Below, in pieces: positions 27,184 through 34,850 of a stretch of DNA of 64,000 nt (within the stretch, counting starts at the first letter, position 1; every line of letters begins with the position of its first letter). Position numbers and translations under genes: made by a program. The DNA is from CAVPTL01 sp963794415 (GTDB taxonomy: Bacteria; Actinomycetota; Thermoleophilia; Gaiellales; JAICJC01). Where the stretch lies: contig CAWCDI010000001.1 of the NCBI GenBank assembly GCA_963794415.1, forward strand, positions 1,922,001 through 1,986,000, given 5' to 3'. The notes under the pieces were generated by a model, which was not told where the DNA came from, ran no database searches, and saw nothing but the letters and a program-made list of their open reading frames with translations.

Positions 27184-27513
27184 CTACTCGGTATGGGTCT
27201 GGCTAGCCGGTTCGCCGTGGTGGCCTCGTGGGATGCCGAGTTCCTTCGCGAACTCGTCGGCCATCCACTCGGCGTCCTCCGGGTCGCTGTAGTACCCGTC
27301 GATCACCAGCGCCACGCCGTAGTCGCCGTGTGAGCCCTTCACCGTGACCACGCGTAGCCAACGCTCGCGCTCCTCCACGAACTCGGCGAGCTTCTCCCGG
27401 CGCTCTAGCCGCTCGCGCGCCGCCACCAGTTCCCGGAATCCCTCCGGGTCTGCCAACAGCTTCTTTGGGCGCGGTGGCCCGATCCAGATTCTCCCCACGC
27501 GTAGCTCCATCAT
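27184..27513 (-). CDS. hypothetical protein, 109 aa
   Basis: Highly charged. A basic-acidic helix (about residues 25-55: FRELVAARERLERREKLAEF) precedes a small alpha/beta part with VVTVKGSHGDYGVALVIDGY and EDAEWMADEFAKELGI. The ATG overlaps the upstream stop (ATGA). Co-directional with the whole gene block. Function unknown. Confidence 0.6.
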   Translation of the reverse strand: MMELRVGRIWIGPPRPKKLLADPEGFRELVAARERLERREKLAEFVEERERWLRVVTVKGSHGDYGVALVIDGYYSDPEDAEWMADEFAKELGIPRGHHGEPASQTHTE

Positions 27514-28016
27514 TCTCCCCCTCGTGTTGTGTAGTTGACTCCCTCGACTCGCATCGGCAGGTCGAACTCGGCGTACAGCTCGGCGATGCAGTCATCGCAC
27601 GCGTTGCCGATCAACACCAGCGCGCCGAAGAACTTGTACTCGTGCACGTCGGCCGAGTCGCCTCCGCAGAGGTGACACCCCGGCGCCGGCGATGCGTGCT
27701 CGCGGAGATCCGCGCTGCATGTGGGGCATGCGAGGAACTCGTGGCCCATGAGCGCGTGATGCGTTGGCGCTCCCTCGCGGCCTGTCCGCGTCCAGTCGAA
27801 CGCGTAGTGGGGGCATCGTTGCCAGTCCTTCGCTCCCCGCGCGTTGAGGAGGTAGGTGAGGGCCAGCTCGCATTGGATCGCCTGTAGCGGCCGGTTCTGC
27901 CGGTTCGCGTCGAACTGGTCGATCTCGGCGACCAGACCGGCGGGGAGTTCGCGCATCGGCACGTCGCGGCGCGCGGCGAGTCGAGCCTTCTCGATATACG
28001 GCTCCAACAGGCTCAC
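27510..28016 (-). CDS. Cys-rich hypothetical protein, probable zinc binding, 168 aa
   Basis: GTG start at 28016 (VSLLEPYIEKARLAARRDVP) overlaps the previous stop (GTGA). Three Cys pairs are visible: FLACPTCSADL, APGCHLCGGD and GNACDDCIAEL, spaced as in treble-clef zinc ribbons. The N-terminal half is helical (ELPAGLVAEIDQFDANRQNR). It belongs to a four-gene overlapping block (27184-29298). Function unknown; many actinophage early-region genes look like this. Confidence 0.6.
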   Translation of the reverse strand: MSLLEPYIEKARLAARRDVPMRELPAGLVAEIDQFDANRQNRPLQAIQCELALTYLLNARGAKDWQRCPHYAFDWTRTGREGAPTHHALMGHEFLACPTCSADLREHASPAPGCHLCGGDSADVHEYKFFGALVLIGNACDDCIAELYAEFDLPMRVEGVNYTTRGGE

Positions 28017-28771
28017 GGCGCCACCCCCTGATTCCGCCATTGCCAGCACGCATCGCACCGGCATCGCCAGCGCCTCGCCGGCTCCCACCGTAGGCACCAC
28101 TGGTGGTGAAGCTCCCACGCTCTCCGCGCGAACATCGCGGCCGCTTCAGCCTCCAACTCCTCCAGCGCCTGGTCGCCACCATGAGGCACGTACCAATCGC
28201 GCTGGTAGCTACCATCTGCCTCCTCCAATCGCTTCCAGACATACTCCCGCCCGTACGGATCGAACACCAGCGGCGCGTCGGGATCTGTCGGGCCATCCCA
28301 CGGCCCATCGAAACCGCCGGCCAGCGCGTCGTCCTGGTCGCCGAGTTGTTCCTTCACTAGCCGCGCCATCGCGATGATGGCCTCGGGCAACTCCTCCGAC
28401 GTGGAGAGTTGGGGCACGATCCGAGCGAGGGTCACGATGCACTCTGGGTATTCACCGGCAGGGACGCGCCATGCGCCGACGTAGCCCTCGGCGTGCATCG
28501 CCGGCCACGCGAGTTTGAACGCTCCGATGAGGCGGGCGTAATGCGGCTCGCACCACGCGCGGGTATCGGCATCGAGGCGTTCCATCTCCGCCGCCCACGC
28601 CGCGACGGTTTTAGGGCTCACCCGCAACACGTCGCCCTCTCCATGCACGTAACGGGGCACCGAGGCTTCCAGGATCGCGGCTCCCATGATCCGAAGCATG
28701 CGCTCCGACCAGCCGCCCCAAGTGCCCGGCATCTCGTCTACACCGAACGGGAGCATCCCGTTACCCGTCAC
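28013..28771 (-). CDS. hypothetical protein, 252 aa
   Basis: GTG start at 28771 (VTGNGMLPFGVDEMPGTWGG) overlaps the upstream stop. Rich in Trp and acidic residues: WAAEMERLDADTRAWCEPHY, YVGAWRVPAGEYPECIVTLA. The C-terminus has Cys residues in WRCRCDACWQW, a possible zinc site. The frame continues upstream, but that part overlaps the neighbouring gene. No family recognised. Confidence 0.55.
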   Translation of the reverse strand: MTGNGMLPFGVDEMPGTWGGWSERMLRIMGAAILEASVPRYVHGEGDVLRVSPKTVAAWAAEMERLDADTRAWCEPHYARLIGAFKLAWPAMHAEGYVGAWRVPAGEYPECIVTLARIVPQLSTSEELPEAIIAMARLVKEQLGDQDDALAGGFDGPWDGPTDPDAPLVFDPYGREYVWKRLEEADGSYQRDWYVPHGGDQALEELEAEAAAMFARRAWELHHQWCLRWEPARRWRCRCDACWQWRNQGVAP

Positions 28772-29298
28772 GATGCCCTCCCCGGCGTGATCGTCTGCGC
28801 CGCCGGCGTGGGTTCGGCCGCCGGCCACTTCGCGCCGGCGGCGACCCACTTGAGGTTATCCAGGCGACGAACCCACAACTCGATAGCGCGGGTGCCCTTC
28901 GTGTCGATGATGTGGTGCACCATCGAGTACGCCCGGCGTGGGTCGCGGAAGTCTGCCGGCCCCGTCCACATGCTCTCGATATCGCAGAAGTACCCGTCCG
29001 CGTCGTGGCGTGGACACGCGAACTCGACGCGCTCCACGTCGTCCGTCGCCCACGGCAGGAAGTGCACGGTGTCCGCCCGTTCTCCGCAGCACCCGCACCG
29101 AAGTAGCCCCCGGTCAATCGTGAGCGCATCCGGGTTCTCATCGCACCACTCGCGCACGGCGGCGCTCACCGCCATTCGCAGCTTCACGTCCGGGTCGGTC
29201 ACCATCTCGGAGATCTTGTAGAACCGCAACGGCGGCCGCGGCTGGTTGGACTCCACCAGCTCGTTCGTGCTCACGTCGCGCCACTTGGTTTCGATCAT
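28768..29298 (-). CDS. hypothetical protein with zinc-ribbon-like Cys pairs, 176 aa
   Basis: ATG 29298 with an upstream GAGGGGGGAA purine run. Cys/His sites: LLRCGCCGERADTVHFLPW and VEFACPRHDADGYFCDIESM. The N-terminus reads MIETKWRDVSTNELVESNQP. First gene of the overlapping block 29298 to 27184. A GGCGGCTC/GAGCCGCC hairpin sits 18 bases before the start. Possibly nucleic-acid binding. Confidence 0.58.
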   Translation of the reverse strand: MIETKWRDVSTNELVESNQPRPPLRFYKISEMVTDPDVKLRMAVSAAVREWCDENPDALTIDRGLLRCGCCGERADTVHFLPWATDDVERVEFACPRHDADGYFCDIESMWTGPADFRDPRRAYSMVHHIIDTKGTRAIELWVRRLDNLKWVAAGAKWPAAEPTPAAQTITPGRAS

Positions 29299-29316
29299 CG
29301 TTCCCCCCTCGATTCC

Positions 29317-29340
29317 GGCGGCTCGGTGTAGTGAGCCGCC
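29317..29340 (-). promoter_or_regulatory. hairpin before the 29298 gene
   Basis: GGCGGCTC (29317-29324) and GAGCCGCC (29333-29340), 8-base loop, between the repeat block at 29401-29488 and the gene start. Could terminate the DUF3987 transcript. Confidence 0.45.
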
Positions 29341-29400
29341 ACGTTTGCGTTGCTACTGCCGTTCACGCGAGCCGCGCGCGCTAGATCCGGGGCGCGCGGC

Positions 29401-29488
29401 CCACGATTTCGTCATTTCGTTGATTTCGTACGAGGCCACGGAATCTCCACTCCAGGGCGATTTCGTGATTTCGTCTATTTCGTAGGTG
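29401..29488. repeat. ACGAAAT array, right-inverted copy (R1)
   Basis: Two triplets of ATTTCGT (plus strand) separated by a conserved ~30-base spacer containing ACGAGGCCACGGAATCTCC. Each triplet has offsets 0, 8 and 17. It is the reverse complement of the block at 30966-31055, with few differences. The stop codon of the DUF3987 gene lies inside it. Candidate iterons or operator. Confidence 0.8.
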
Positions 29489-30956
29489 GTAGGGAATACC
29501 GGCGCTTCGGTGTTACCGATCGCCACACGTCAGCGCGCCCGCCGTTCGCGGTCTGCTCCTTGCTGTAGACCGCCATGCCACCCTCCCGCAACCGGCGGAG
29601 TATCGTGTCGATCTGAACCTTGGTCAGGTTCCGACTGAACAGCTCGCTGATCTCCGTCCGGTTCATCCCCTTATCGCCGGCGAGAATCAGGGCGTCGCGG
29701 AGCTTGTCCACGTTCCCGTTCCCGATGCGATCACCAAACAGGTAGACCACCGAGTCCTCGTTGTACGTCCACACCGCCAGCGCGGCCTCCAGGTGGCGGG
29801 TGCCGATGGAGCTGGCCCCGTCCAGGACGGCGTACACCATCGCGATACGCAACACGTACGGCCGCGCTCGCTTGGTCGCCTCACCGGCCAGCCCATCCCG
29901 CCCCTTGCTCAACTCGCGAGAGAGAGTCTCCCACCACGCGGCTCCATCGGCATCCAGCCGCATCTCACCACCGTTCCGGAACTGGTGGATAGACCGCTTG
30001 ATCTCATCGAGTTGGGATTGGATGATGGAGCTATCCCAGTTACGAGTAACCGAGACTTCCCCGCTAGTCCTCACCATCGCCCACAGGAACCGGTTGGTGA
30101 ACCCGTTCACCTTGTCACTCCGGCCGAGCGTATCGTGAAGCTCATCCGGAGTGATCTCTCCTACGATAGTGATGTGTGGATGAGTGGCTTTGCGCTTTGC
30201 TTCAACCGTTTTGGCGATAGTCTCCAGCTTGCCACCTGCCCATGCTTCACGGATGACGGGTGAGAGAGTGTTGCCCACCCGCTTCATCACTCCGAGAGCT
30301 TGGTAGAACTCTCCTTCTACGATCAGTGATCGCTTGTCGTCGTATCCCTCGGTGACCACTTCCGGCACCCACTTGTCGCCCTTCTTGCGATTCACCACCA
30401 GCCGGTCGTGCACGAGGTCTACGATGGCCTCGCCGCTTGACATGCCTCCCTTGTGGACGCAGCGCGCGTACCAGTCCGGGTCGAGCGCCTCGGCGACACC
30501 GAGGCACATCTCTTCCACGGTGCCCTTCTTGCCGTCACCGGATGCACCCACGAGGTTCAGGTAGAGAAGTGCGGGGTGTCGCGTCCTGCCCACCCGCCAG
30601 TACACGGCGTTGCCGAGAATGTTCCCGACAATCGCGAGGCACATCATCAGTAGCCCGTTCGGATCTCCCTCGGTGTATCCGGCCATCACGTCCACCAGCT
30701 CGCCGAGTGGCCCGATGTAGGCATCTCGGCCTATCGGCGCCGGCCAGTGATCCACGAGTCCATCCTCATCCTCGGCGAGTGGCTCGGGTTCAGTCGGCGA
30801 CGAAATAGACGAACTTACGAAATCGCGGTGGGTGATCGTCGCCCCTCGCACCTCGGCTGTATTCGCCACCGGCGCCACCTTGATCGTTAGGGCGTGGATC
30901 CCCTCGGCAATCGGCTCCCACGTCAGGAACTCGCCATCCCCTCCCAGCGCGCTCAT
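29475..30956 (-). CDS. DUF3987-type primase/helicase-like protein, 493 aa
   Basis: Probable replication protein of the element. The Walker A-like loop GASGDGKKGT is at residues 137-146 after a hydrophobic stretch (LLMMCLAIVGNILGNAVYW), with a Walker B-like SLIVEGEFYQAL near 210 and a sensor-like HITIVGEITPDEL near 265. A C-terminal winged helix (GMNRTEISELFSRNLTKVQI) follows. This is the DUF3987 architecture seen in prophages, ICEs and satellites. The N-terminal ~50 residues are encoded partly by a degenerate ACGAAAT triplet. Flanked by inverted ACGAAAT arrays. Confidence 0.82.
   Translation of the reverse strand: MSALGGDGEFLTWEPIAEGIHALTIKVAPVANTAEVRGATITHRDFVSSSISSPTEPEPLAEDEDGLVDHWPAPIGRDAYIGPLGELVDVMAGYTEGDPNGLLMMCLAIVGNILGNAVYWRVGRTRHPALLYLNLVGASGDGKKGTVEEMCLGVAEALDPDWYARCVHKGGMSSGEAIVDLVHDRLVVNRKKGDKWVPEVVTEGYDDKRSLIVEGEFYQALGVMKRVGNTLSPVIREAWAGGKLETIAKTVEAKRKATHPHITIVGEITPDELHDTLGRSDKVNGFTNRFLWAMVRTSGEVSVTRNWDSSIIQSQLDEIKRSIHQFRNGGEMRLDADGAAWWETLSRELSKGRDGLAGEATKRARPYVLRIAMVYAVLDGASSIGTRHLEAALAVWTYNEDSVVYLFGDRIGNGNVDKLRDALILAGDKGMNRTEISELFSRNLTKVQIDTILRRLREGGMAVYSKEQTANGGRADVWRSVTPKRRYSLPPTK
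30797..30828. repeat. single ACGAAAT triplet inside the DUF3987 coding region
   Basis: One triplet, middle unit degenerate (ACGAACT), same 9-then-8 spacing and same orientation as R2. It encodes RDFVSSSIS in the DUF3987 protein. Confidence 0.7.
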
Positions 30957-31435
30957 ACAGTCACCTGCGACGAAATAGACGAAATCACGAAATCGTCATC
31001 GACTGGAGATTCCGTGGCCTCGTACGAAATAGACGAAATCACGAAATCGTCATCGACCCGTGAGAACCTGCGAACGGCGGCGATGGCGTTCTCGATGATG
31101 AACAGCTCCACGCCACTCCGCGCCGACAGCACCATGAGTTCCTCCTCGGGCACCTCGACTCGTGGTCGGAGGCTCACCCGCAATGGCGGCCCGGTGTGCA
31201 ACACCCCGAGGTCGTCATAGCGACACGGCGTCAACGTCGCGGATCGCCACTCGGGGTCTGTCACGACGCGCACCTCGGCATCGGGACGGCCGACACGGAA
31301 GTCCCTGCGGCGCGCCTCTAGCGCCGGCGTGACGTGCGCACCGCGTATCCGCGTCCGATCTGGAGTATGTCCAGGATTGAGTTGGGCGAGAGGCGTCGGT
31401 TCGCACCCGGCGCCTTTTGCATCAGGTGGTGCCAT
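30953..31435 (-). CDS. hypothetical protein, 160 aa, C-terminus encoded by the repeat array
   Basis: The N-terminal two-thirds are unremarkable (VRVVTDPEWRSATLTPCRYD, LRPRVEVPEEELMVLSARSG). The last ~33 residues consist of two near-identical peptides, DDDFVISSIS, because the ACGAAAT array R2 runs through the reading frame. Overlaps the HTH gene upstream and the DUF3987 start downstream. Either the array invaded the gene end, or the ORF simply reads through a regulatory region. Function unknown. Confidence 0.5.
   Translation of the reverse strand: MAPPDAKGAGCEPTPLAQLNPGHTPDRTRIRGAHVTPALEARRRDFRVGRPDAEVRVVTDPEWRSATLTPCRYDDLGVLHTGPPLRVSLRPRVEVPEEELMVLSARSGVELFIIENAIAAVRRFSRVDDDFVISSISYEATESPVDDDFVISSISSQVTV
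30966..31055. repeat. ACGAAAT array, left copy (R2)
   Basis: Two ACGAAAT triplets (offsets 0, 9, 17) separated by a spacer with TGGAGATTCCGTGGCCTCG, the inverted counterpart of R1. Together R1 and R2 bracket the DUF3987 gene as inverted repeats of about 80 bases about 1.5 kb apart. Confidence 0.8.
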
Positions 31436-31619
31436 CGCTCACACCTACCCCGCGCTCGGCCGCGACTCGCTCAATGTCGGCGACGTAGTACACCGTCTGG
31501 CCGCCGAACAGCTTGAGACTTCGGATGATGCCAGCCTTGCCCCATCGCGTGATCGTCATTGGCGTTACGCCTCCGACTCGCGCTCCGGCGCCCTGTAGGC
31601 ACAGCTCGTTATCGTTCAC
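31422..31619 (-). CDS. MerR/AlpA-like helix-turn-helix protein, 65 aa
   Basis: A minimal DNA-binding protein: GARVGGVTPMTITRWGKAG is the helix-turn-helix, and LKLFGGQTVYYVADIERVAA the wing. GTG start with a strong GAGGAGGGGG ribosome site. Directly upstream of the DUF3987 operon, so a good candidate to bind the ACGAAAT array. It differs from the excisionase at 25789, so the element has two small HTH proteins. Confidence 0.78.
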   Translation of the reverse strand: MNDNELCLQGAGARVGGVTPMTITRWGKAGIIRSLKLFGGQTVYYVADIERVAAERGVGVSDGTT

Positions 31620-31913
31620 CGTTCCCCCTCCTCATGTATAGGGATCAACACCTAACGCCTACCCTGTCGGACGATCAACCTTTCGGCGTGAAGCGAACGA
31701 TAAGAACGGTGCCGAACGTGCAAACTGCCTCGCGTGTCGCGGATGGGTCGATCAAACCCGGCCGCTTCGCCCACCAGAGAGCTATCACCCCACCTGCGCG
31801 CGCCACCACGACGCCGAAACGTCACCACGCCACGCCAGCGAGCCGCTCCCCGCCGTCCAGCACCGCACCCACCCCGTAGCCCTCCCGCGGCCCTCGCAAC
31901 GCGAGAGCGGCTC
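31620..31913. other. regulatory gap between sigma factor and HTH gene
   Basis: 294 bases with no credible gene. It contains ACGGTGCCGAAC at 31706-31717, identical to a 12-mer at 26015-26026 just before the excisionase. Promoters for the leftward operon probably lie here. Confidence 0.4.
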
Positions 31914-32576
31914 CTACGCGGCCGCCTGGGCGCCGTTCAACGCCTCGGCGAGCGCCGGCTTCACGTGGTCGCGGAGAATCTGACTTATCCGCGACTCGTG
32001 CACCCCGAACCGATCACCGATCTCTCGGCGACTACGATCCGCCAGCACCATCTCCACGATGATCCGTTCCCGCTCGGGCAACGACGCGACCGCTTCCGCC
32101 ACCTCCAGCTCGGAGAAGTCCTCCACCACCTCGACGGTATCGAGGATCGTCACGCCCGGTTCGGCGCCCGTCACCTGAACGTCGAGCGAGATCGGAGCGG
32201 CGCTCGGGTCGTGATGCCACCGCCTACCCCAGCGCACCTGGCGCATGAGATCCAGCATCGCGCCCTCACCACGGCGCTTCGCGTACGTGTACCAGCCGCC
32301 CTCACCCATCGCCGGATCCCGCTTGTCCCAAAGCTTGACGACGGCGAGCATGGCCTCTTGATACAAGTCATCGGTGTCCAGCGGGTACGGCGGGTTGTGC
32401 TGGCTCGCCGCATATCGCAACGGCGAGGCGAGGCGCTGGATCGCCGCTTCCCGGTTCAAGCGGCCACCACTGGCAGGGACGGCCGCGCCATCCGGCGGGC
32501 GAATCGTTTGAGTCGGCGTTTCACTTCCTGCGAGTCGGATGCCCCACGCCGCGAACTGAGCCGCGTACCGGTGCAT
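31914..32576 (-). CDS. phage-encoded sigma-70 family sigma factor
   Basis: About 220 residues from ATG 32576 (MHRYAAQFAAWGIRLAG). Region 2 is YPLDTDDLYQEAMLAVVKLW with GEGAMLDLMRQVRWGR, and region 4 is LPERERIIVEMVLADRSRRE followed by IGDRFGVHESRISQILRDH. It keeps the group-3/FliA-like layout with a linker. Alternative upstream starts read into the terminator region and are rejected. Between capsid and DUF3987 genes, it likely switches on the element's or a helper's late genes. A sigma factor is unusual for so small an element. Confidence 0.82.
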   Translation of the reverse strand: MHRYAAQFAAWGIRLAGSETPTQTIRPPDGAAVPASGGRLNREAAIQRLASPLRYAASQHNPPYPLDTDDLYQEAMLAVVKLWDKRDPAMGEGGWYTYAKRRGEGAMLDLMRQVRWGRRWHHDPSAAPISLDVQVTGAEPGVTILDTVEVVEDFSELEVAEAVASLPERERIIVEMVLADRSRREIGDRFGVHESRISQILRDHVKPALAEALNGAQAAA

Positions 32577-32643
32577 CGAACCCGCACGACGCGGCGCAAC
32601 CGCGCCCGGCGGCGTCGTGGTGCGCGTCAGTCCAGGAACGCGA

Positions 32644-32667
32644 AGGGCCGGCGCGATGGCCGGCCCT
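32644..32667 (-). terminator. terminator after the capsid gene
   Basis: AGGGCCGG (32644-32651) and CCGGCCCT (32660-32667) with an 8-base loop, followed on the minus strand by TTCGCGTTCC. Between the capsid stop (32725) and the sigma start (32576). Confidence 0.55.
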
Positions 32668-32724
32668 CCACATCGTTTGCCGGCGCTCCGGCCCGCCTGG
32701 AACAGGCTCGGGAGCGCCAACGGC

Positions 32725-33873
32725 TTACGAACTCGCGGTGACGTTCAGCTTCGCGAAGCTCTTCCCGCGGATCACGTCGCCACCGATCCGGCGATGGGCT
32801 TTGAAGCCCACGAGGCCGTCCTCGGCGTACAGCTCGTTGATGCGCTGGACGAACACCTGTGACCGCTCCAGGAGGACGTAGCCCGCCTTGAAGTCGCCGA
32901 AGATCGCCACCTTCGCGGCCGCGTTGCTCGCCGGGATGGCGGGAACGTCGTCCTGAACCACGACGGGGTATCCGGCGAAGCTCGACGGCGAACCAGCCAC
33001 GAGACTCTGCTGCCAGAGATAGACCCCATTGTCGTCCTTGAGGAGGCGCATGGCCTTCTCGGTGGTGCCAGCGACCACGTACCGGCCGTTGGTGCGGTAC
33101 TGCGAACCGACCCCATACTGGAGAGAGATCATGTCGTCCGCGGTGATCGCGCCGTGGCCGGCGGCGGTAACCGTGGTGATGCCGCCGTCCGTGCTGTTGA
33201 GAACGCCCATCGGCTGGTTGCTCGCGTGCCCGAGGCCCGCGATGACAGCGGTATCCACGGCGGCCGCCTCGGCACGTGCAAAAGTGTCGGTGACGATCTC
33301 TTCGAGGTGGATATCGTTGTCGGCCAGCTCGTTCTCTCCGATCTTCGTAATCCCCAGAAGGTCTTCTACGTGGATGAACGATTCGACGGGAAGGAAGTCC
33401 GAGAACGACGGGTCGGCCTCGGCGTTCTCCCACGATCCCCACTGCATCGACAGCTCGTTCAGGTTGCGCTTCCGCACGCGGTCGCTCGCGGTCGGCCGCA
33501 CCGTGACCAGCTCGCGCATGACGGTGAACTTCGGGATGTCACGGATGACGCCCTCCCAAAGGTCCTCGGGCACGAGGATGTCGCCCGCGGTCGTGTCACC
33601 GACCAGCGTCGTCTTCTGCTCCACGTCCAGCCCCTGGATGCCCTTCCGCATCCACTGGAGGAACGCGGCCTTGTGCTCGGACTTGCGGTGCTCATCCTCG
33701 CTCTGACCAGCGCCGGCGCCGGCGGGACGCTTCATCTGCGCCTCGATGCCGTCCATGCGCGTCTGGATCTTCTCGATGGCGGCCGCCTTCTCGGCGTCGC
33801 CTCGGGTGCGATCCTCGTTGACGCGCCGCAGTTCGGTAAGCGCGTTCTGAAACTCTTTTACGAGGTGTTCCAT
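32725..33873 (-). CDS. HK97-type major capsid protein
   Basis: A 382-residue capsid protein. An N-terminal charged scaffold-like helix (delta domain, about residues 1-105, EKIQTRMDGIEAQMKRP) is followed by the HK97 fold. Fold signatures are LVPEDLWEGVIRDIPKFTVM, EDLLGITKIGENELADNDIH, IAGLGHASNQPMGVLNSTDG and GYPVVVQDDVPAIPASNAAA with IFGDFKAGYVLLERSQ. The delta domain would be removed by the neighbouring prohead protease. ATG 33873 has AGGAAAGG upstream. The only structural gene besides the protease. Confidence 0.93.
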   Translation of the reverse strand: MEHLVKEFQNALTELRRVNEDRTRGDAEKAAAIEKIQTRMDGIEAQMKRPAGAGAGQSEDEHRKSEHKAAFLQWMRKGIQGLDVEQKTTLVGDTTAGDILVPEDLWEGVIRDIPKFTVMRELVTVRPTASDRVRKRNLNELSMQWGSWENAEADPSFSDFLPVESFIHVEDLLGITKIGENELADNDIHLEEIVTDTFARAEAAAVDTAVIAGLGHASNQPMGVLNSTDGGITTVTAAGHGAITADDMISLQYGVGSQYRTNGRYVVAGTTEKAMRLLKDDNGVYLWQQSLVAGSPSSFAGYPVVVQDDVPAIPASNAAAKVAIFGDFKAGYVLLERSQVFVQRINELYAEDGLVGFKAHRRIGGDVIRGKSFAKLNVTASS

Positions 33874-33940
33874 GTGATAGTGCCTTTCCTGACGTGTTGA
33901 ATCCAGGGCACGCGGGATGCGTGTCTGGCTCTGCGCGTCA

Positions 33941-34010
33941 GTGGCTCCTCACCGGCTGGCCGTGCTAGTCGAGCGGCTCTGGGCGGCGGTGGAGTGGCTC
34001 CTCACCGGCT
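33941..34010. repeat. 17-base direct repeat between capsid and protease genes
   Basis: GTGGCTCCTCACCGGCT occurs exactly at 33941-33957 and 33994-34010, 53 bases apart, in the 256-base gap upstream of the capsid gene. Possible regulator site or packaging (cos/pac-like) element. Confidence 0.5.
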
Positions 34011-34072
34011 CCATGCGTTCCAGAGTGCTGTTCGCTCATAGGGTCGGACGGGGCGTCGAGAAAGGGGAGGTG

Positions 34073-34113
34073 GCCGGCCCCTGCGGTCGTTTGTGGAACT
34101 AGGCGGGGCCGGC
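34073..34113 (-). terminator. hairpin after the protease gene
   Basis: GCCGGCCCC (34073-34081) pairs with GGGGCCGGC (34105-34113), 23-base loop, followed on the minus strand by CCCCTTTCTCG. It may weaken read-through from protease to capsid. Confidence 0.5.
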
Positions 34114-34129
34114 GACCGTTTGGAAAGGT

Positions 34130-34744
34130 CTAGAGGCCGGAGCGCATCTCGGCGATGAGAGCGCGAACCGCGGCCTCATCCGGCGCGGCCGTGTCCTCCG
34201 AAGCGAACGCGCGGGTATCCACGGCGCTCGGCTCCGACACCACGGCGCGAAACTCGGAGATCAACGACTTCATCTGTTCGACCAGCGCCGCCAGCTCGCC
34301 GGACTTCACCGCGTCAACGTTCGACGCCGGGTTCGCCGGGAACGTCACGACGCTACCCTCGTACAGCTTGATTTCCTGGAGGTGACGAGCCTGGCCCACC
34401 ATCTCCCACTTCACCGGCACGTAGCCGATGCTCAATCCCTTGATCGCGCCTTGCTTGAGGAGCGCGTACGCCTCGTTCGCGCGAGCCACGGCGAGGTTGA
34501 GAACCCCGGTCACCTTGAGGCCGTAGTCGTCCTCGGCACCCTGCATGATGCCGATCGGCTCGGCGGTGTCGTGCTGCCACAACATCGGGAACTGGCCGCG
34601 CTGGTCGGCGAGCGTCTTGACGAACGCGCCCTTCTCCACCACGTCGCCGTAGCTGTCGGTGTTGTTGAACACGGACAGGTAGCCGGTGAAGGTGCCGTCC
34701 TCGGTGAGGGTCTTGAGGTCGAGCTTGAGTTCCAGGTTCTCCAT
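34130..34744 (-). CDS. HK97 family prohead protease
   Basis: About 204 residues from ATG 34744 (MENLELKLDLKTLTEDGTFT). The U35/S78-type serine protease signature is visible: GYLSVFNNTDSYGDVVEKGA, then MLWQHDTAEPIG with the catalytic His, and IKGLSIGYVPVKWEM with the catalytic Ser. Followed by YEGSVVTFPANPASNVDAVK and a helical tail. It would cleave the capsid delta domain. The longer upstream frame runs through the att site and is not coding. Confidence 0.92.
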   Translation of the reverse strand: MENLELKLDLKTLTEDGTFTGYLSVFNNTDSYGDVVEKGAFVKTLADQRGQFPMLWQHDTAEPIGIMQGAEDDYGLKVTGVLNLAVARANEAYALLKQGAIKGLSIGYVPVKWEMVGQARHLQEIKLYEGSVVTFPANPASNVDAVKSGELAALVEQMKSLISEFRAVVSEPSAVDTRAFASEDTAAPDEAAVRALIAEMRSGL

Positions 34745-34793
34745 GCCACGAGAATCGGACACGACGGATCGGCGTCTGAGATACCCGCGGTTC

Positions 34794-34816
34794 CGCGCGC
34801 ACTCCAGGCGCGCACA
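34794..34816. repeat. GCGCGCAC pair next to attR
   Basis: CGCGCGCAC (34794-34802) and GGCGCGCAC (34808-34816) lie about 40 bases inside attR. The longer form GGCGCGCACAT is identical to one at 22914-22924 near attL. Candidate integrase arm sites. Confidence 0.45.
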
Positions 34817-34850
34817 TCGCGCTAACCCGCTCGGGGACTCAACGCGGGTT

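Noticed and set aside
29401..31055. CRISPR array
   Set aside because: The ACGAAAT units are 8-9 bases apart and inverted between blocks; no spacers of CRISPR size.
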